In this document: positions 63,079 through 64,000 of the stretch, one piece after another
Numbering within the stretch: position 1 is the stretch's first letter
Layout of the letters: the number at the start of each line of letters is the position of its first letter
NCBI RefSeq assembly: GCF_046254905.1
Contig: NZ_CP158016.1
Coordinates: 1,922,001 to 1,986,000, forward strand
Reading direction: 5' to 3'
From: Pseudaeromonas aegiceratis
Lineage (GTDB): Bacteria; Pseudomonadota; Gammaproteobacteria; Enterobacterales; Aeromonadaceae
Length of the DNA: 64,000 nucleotides
Notes under the pieces: model-generated
Databases searched by the model: none
What the model saw: the letters and a program-made list of their open reading frames with translations, nothing else
Told to the model about the DNA's origin: nothing
Position numbers and translations under genes: made by a program

Positions 63079-64000
63079 CTAGCCCAGGCGATGGACTGCC
63101 AGGGACTCCGGGATCGCCTTGCCCTGGAAATAGAGCCGAGCCGCCAGGCCGCGGGCCAGGGCGCGATAGCCTTGGGCCAGCTCCCCCTCGGGCTCGGCCA
63201 CCAGCGGCGGCACCCCGGCATCCATGGCCTGGCGCACCCCCAGCAACAGGGGAAACTGCGCCAGTAGCGGCAGATCCAGCTCGGCCGCCAGCCGGGCACC
63301 GCCCCCCTCGCCGAACAGCGGCTCATGGTGACCGCAGGCGCTGCACCTGTGATAGCTCATGTTCTCCACCAGCCCCACCACGGGCACCCCCACCTTGGCA
63401 AACATGGCCAGCCCCTTGCGCACATCCAGCAGGGCAACGTCCTGGGGGGTAGTGACCATCAAGACCCCGGTGGTGGGCACCTGCTGGGCCATGCTCAGCT
63501 GAATGTCGCCGGTGCCCGGCGGCAAGTCCACCACCAAATAATCCAGCGAGCCCCAGTCGGTCTCGTGCAGCAATTGGCCCAACGCCTTGCTGGCCATGGG
63601 ACCGCGCCAGATCACCGCCTCGGAGTCCGGCACCAGAAAGCCAATGCTGTTGACCTTGATGCCATAGCGGGAGAGCGGCCGCATCCGCTGGCCATCGGGG
63701 GAGTCGGGGCGCTGGCCCACCAACCCCAGCATCAGGGGCACGGAGGGGCCGTAGAGATCCCCATCCAGCAGGCCGACGCTGGCCCCTTCCGCCGCCAAGG
63801 CCAGGGCCAGATTGATGGCCGTGGTGGACTTGCCCACCCCGCCCTTGCCGGAGGCCACCGCCAGTATGTTCTTGATGCCCGATTGCAGCGGCAAGCCGCC
63901 GGTGGGGGCCAGGGCGGTCACCTGGACGGCAAGCTGCCACCGCAGCCGGGTCCAGGGTCCCAGGGCCAGCAGTGGCTCACTGAGCCTGGCTTGCAGGGCC
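63079..64000 (-). CDS. mrp: Iron-sulfur cluster carrier protein Mrp/ApbC, partial at right edge
   Basis: A P-loop ATPase of the Mrp/NBP35 family, carrier of Fe-S clusters. Deviant Walker A GKGGVGKSTTA, then LLDGDLYGPSVPLMLG, DLPPGTGD, and the CxxC cluster site in HRCSACGHHEP are all visible. A GTG near 63921 could start a short form, but the frame stays open to the window edge with a sequence (LQARLSEPLLALGPWTRLRW) that fits the usual N-terminal domain, so the gene very probably continues. The order mrp-udk-dcd is conserved. Confidence 0.95.
   Translation of the reverse strand, partial: ALQARLSEPLLALGPWTRLRWQLAVQVTALAPTGGLPLQSGIKNILAVASGKGGVGKSTTAINLALALAAEGASVGLLDGDLYGPSVPLMLGLVGQRPDSPDGQRMRPLSRYGIKVNSIGFLVPDSEAVIWRGPMASKALGQLLHETDWGSLDYLVVDLPPGTGDIQLSMAQQVPTTGVLMVTTPQDVALLDVRKGLAMFAKVGVPVVGLVENMSYHRCSACGHHEPLFGEGGGARLAAELDLPLLAQFPLLLGVRQAMDAGVPPLVAEPEGELAQGYRALARGLAARLYFQGKAIPESLAVHRLG

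Overview
The window is a bacterial chromosome segment of about 60% GC. Gene content and order point to a gammaproteobacterium of the Aeromonadales: rpmF-plsX-fabHDG-acpP-fabF followed by pabC-mltG-tmk-holB-tatD, fadR/nhaB/dsbB, rne/rluC, and mrp-udk-dcd-asmA. The genus (Aeromonas, Oceanimonas, Zobellella or a relative) cannot be settled from the sequence alone.

Bases 1-22070 are the larger part of a Tn7-like CRISPR-associated transposon (CAST, type I-F3) that continues past the left edge. On the minus strand, tnsA-tnsB-tnsC lie at the element's right-hand terminus. A second minus-strand operon, tniQ-cas8f/cas5f-cas7f, runs off the left edge, so cas6f, the CRISPR array and the other terminus lie outside the window. 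The element ends at 22070 with a TGT terminus and three TnsB-type direct repeats. It sits about 15 bp past the 3' end of ffs (4.5S SRP RNA), a known attachment site of this class. An Xre-family regulator lies downstream of tnsC. Closely matching 17-bp palindromes precede both xre and tniQ, which suggests one circuit controlling the targeting operon and its own regulator.

The cargo (4.3-18.0 kb, plus strand) has two parts. The first is an SOS mutagenesis operon, umuDC, with a perfect LexA box, followed by a DUF3465 exported protein and a small hypothetical. The second is an 11-kb operon built around a type I restriction-modification system: half-size hsdS, hsdM, full-size hsdS, a broken CD-NTase gene, a RavA-like MoxR ATPase, a ViaA-like VWA protein, hsdR, and a YgjP/SprT-like metallopeptidase. 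Stop/start overlaps couple most of these genes. The hsdM/hsdS junction and the CD-NTase fragment look like scars of module exchange.

From 22.1 to 37.1 kb are host genes: ffs, a TSUP permease, an APC amino-acid antiporter, a YbjN protein, a GAF-PAS-GAF protein, mtgA, a MacAB-like exporter with two permeases, and the stress operon yeaG-yeaH-ycgB. From 37.1 to 64 kb are conserved housekeeping genes: fadR, nhaB, dsbB, the tatD-to-rpmF fatty-acid and cell-wall block, maf, rluC, rne with a long leader, yeeX, a YbaK-type deacylase, a chemoreceptor, asmA, dcd, udk and a partial mrp. Several intrinsic terminators separate the units. I found no tRNA, rRNA or CRISPR array in the window.
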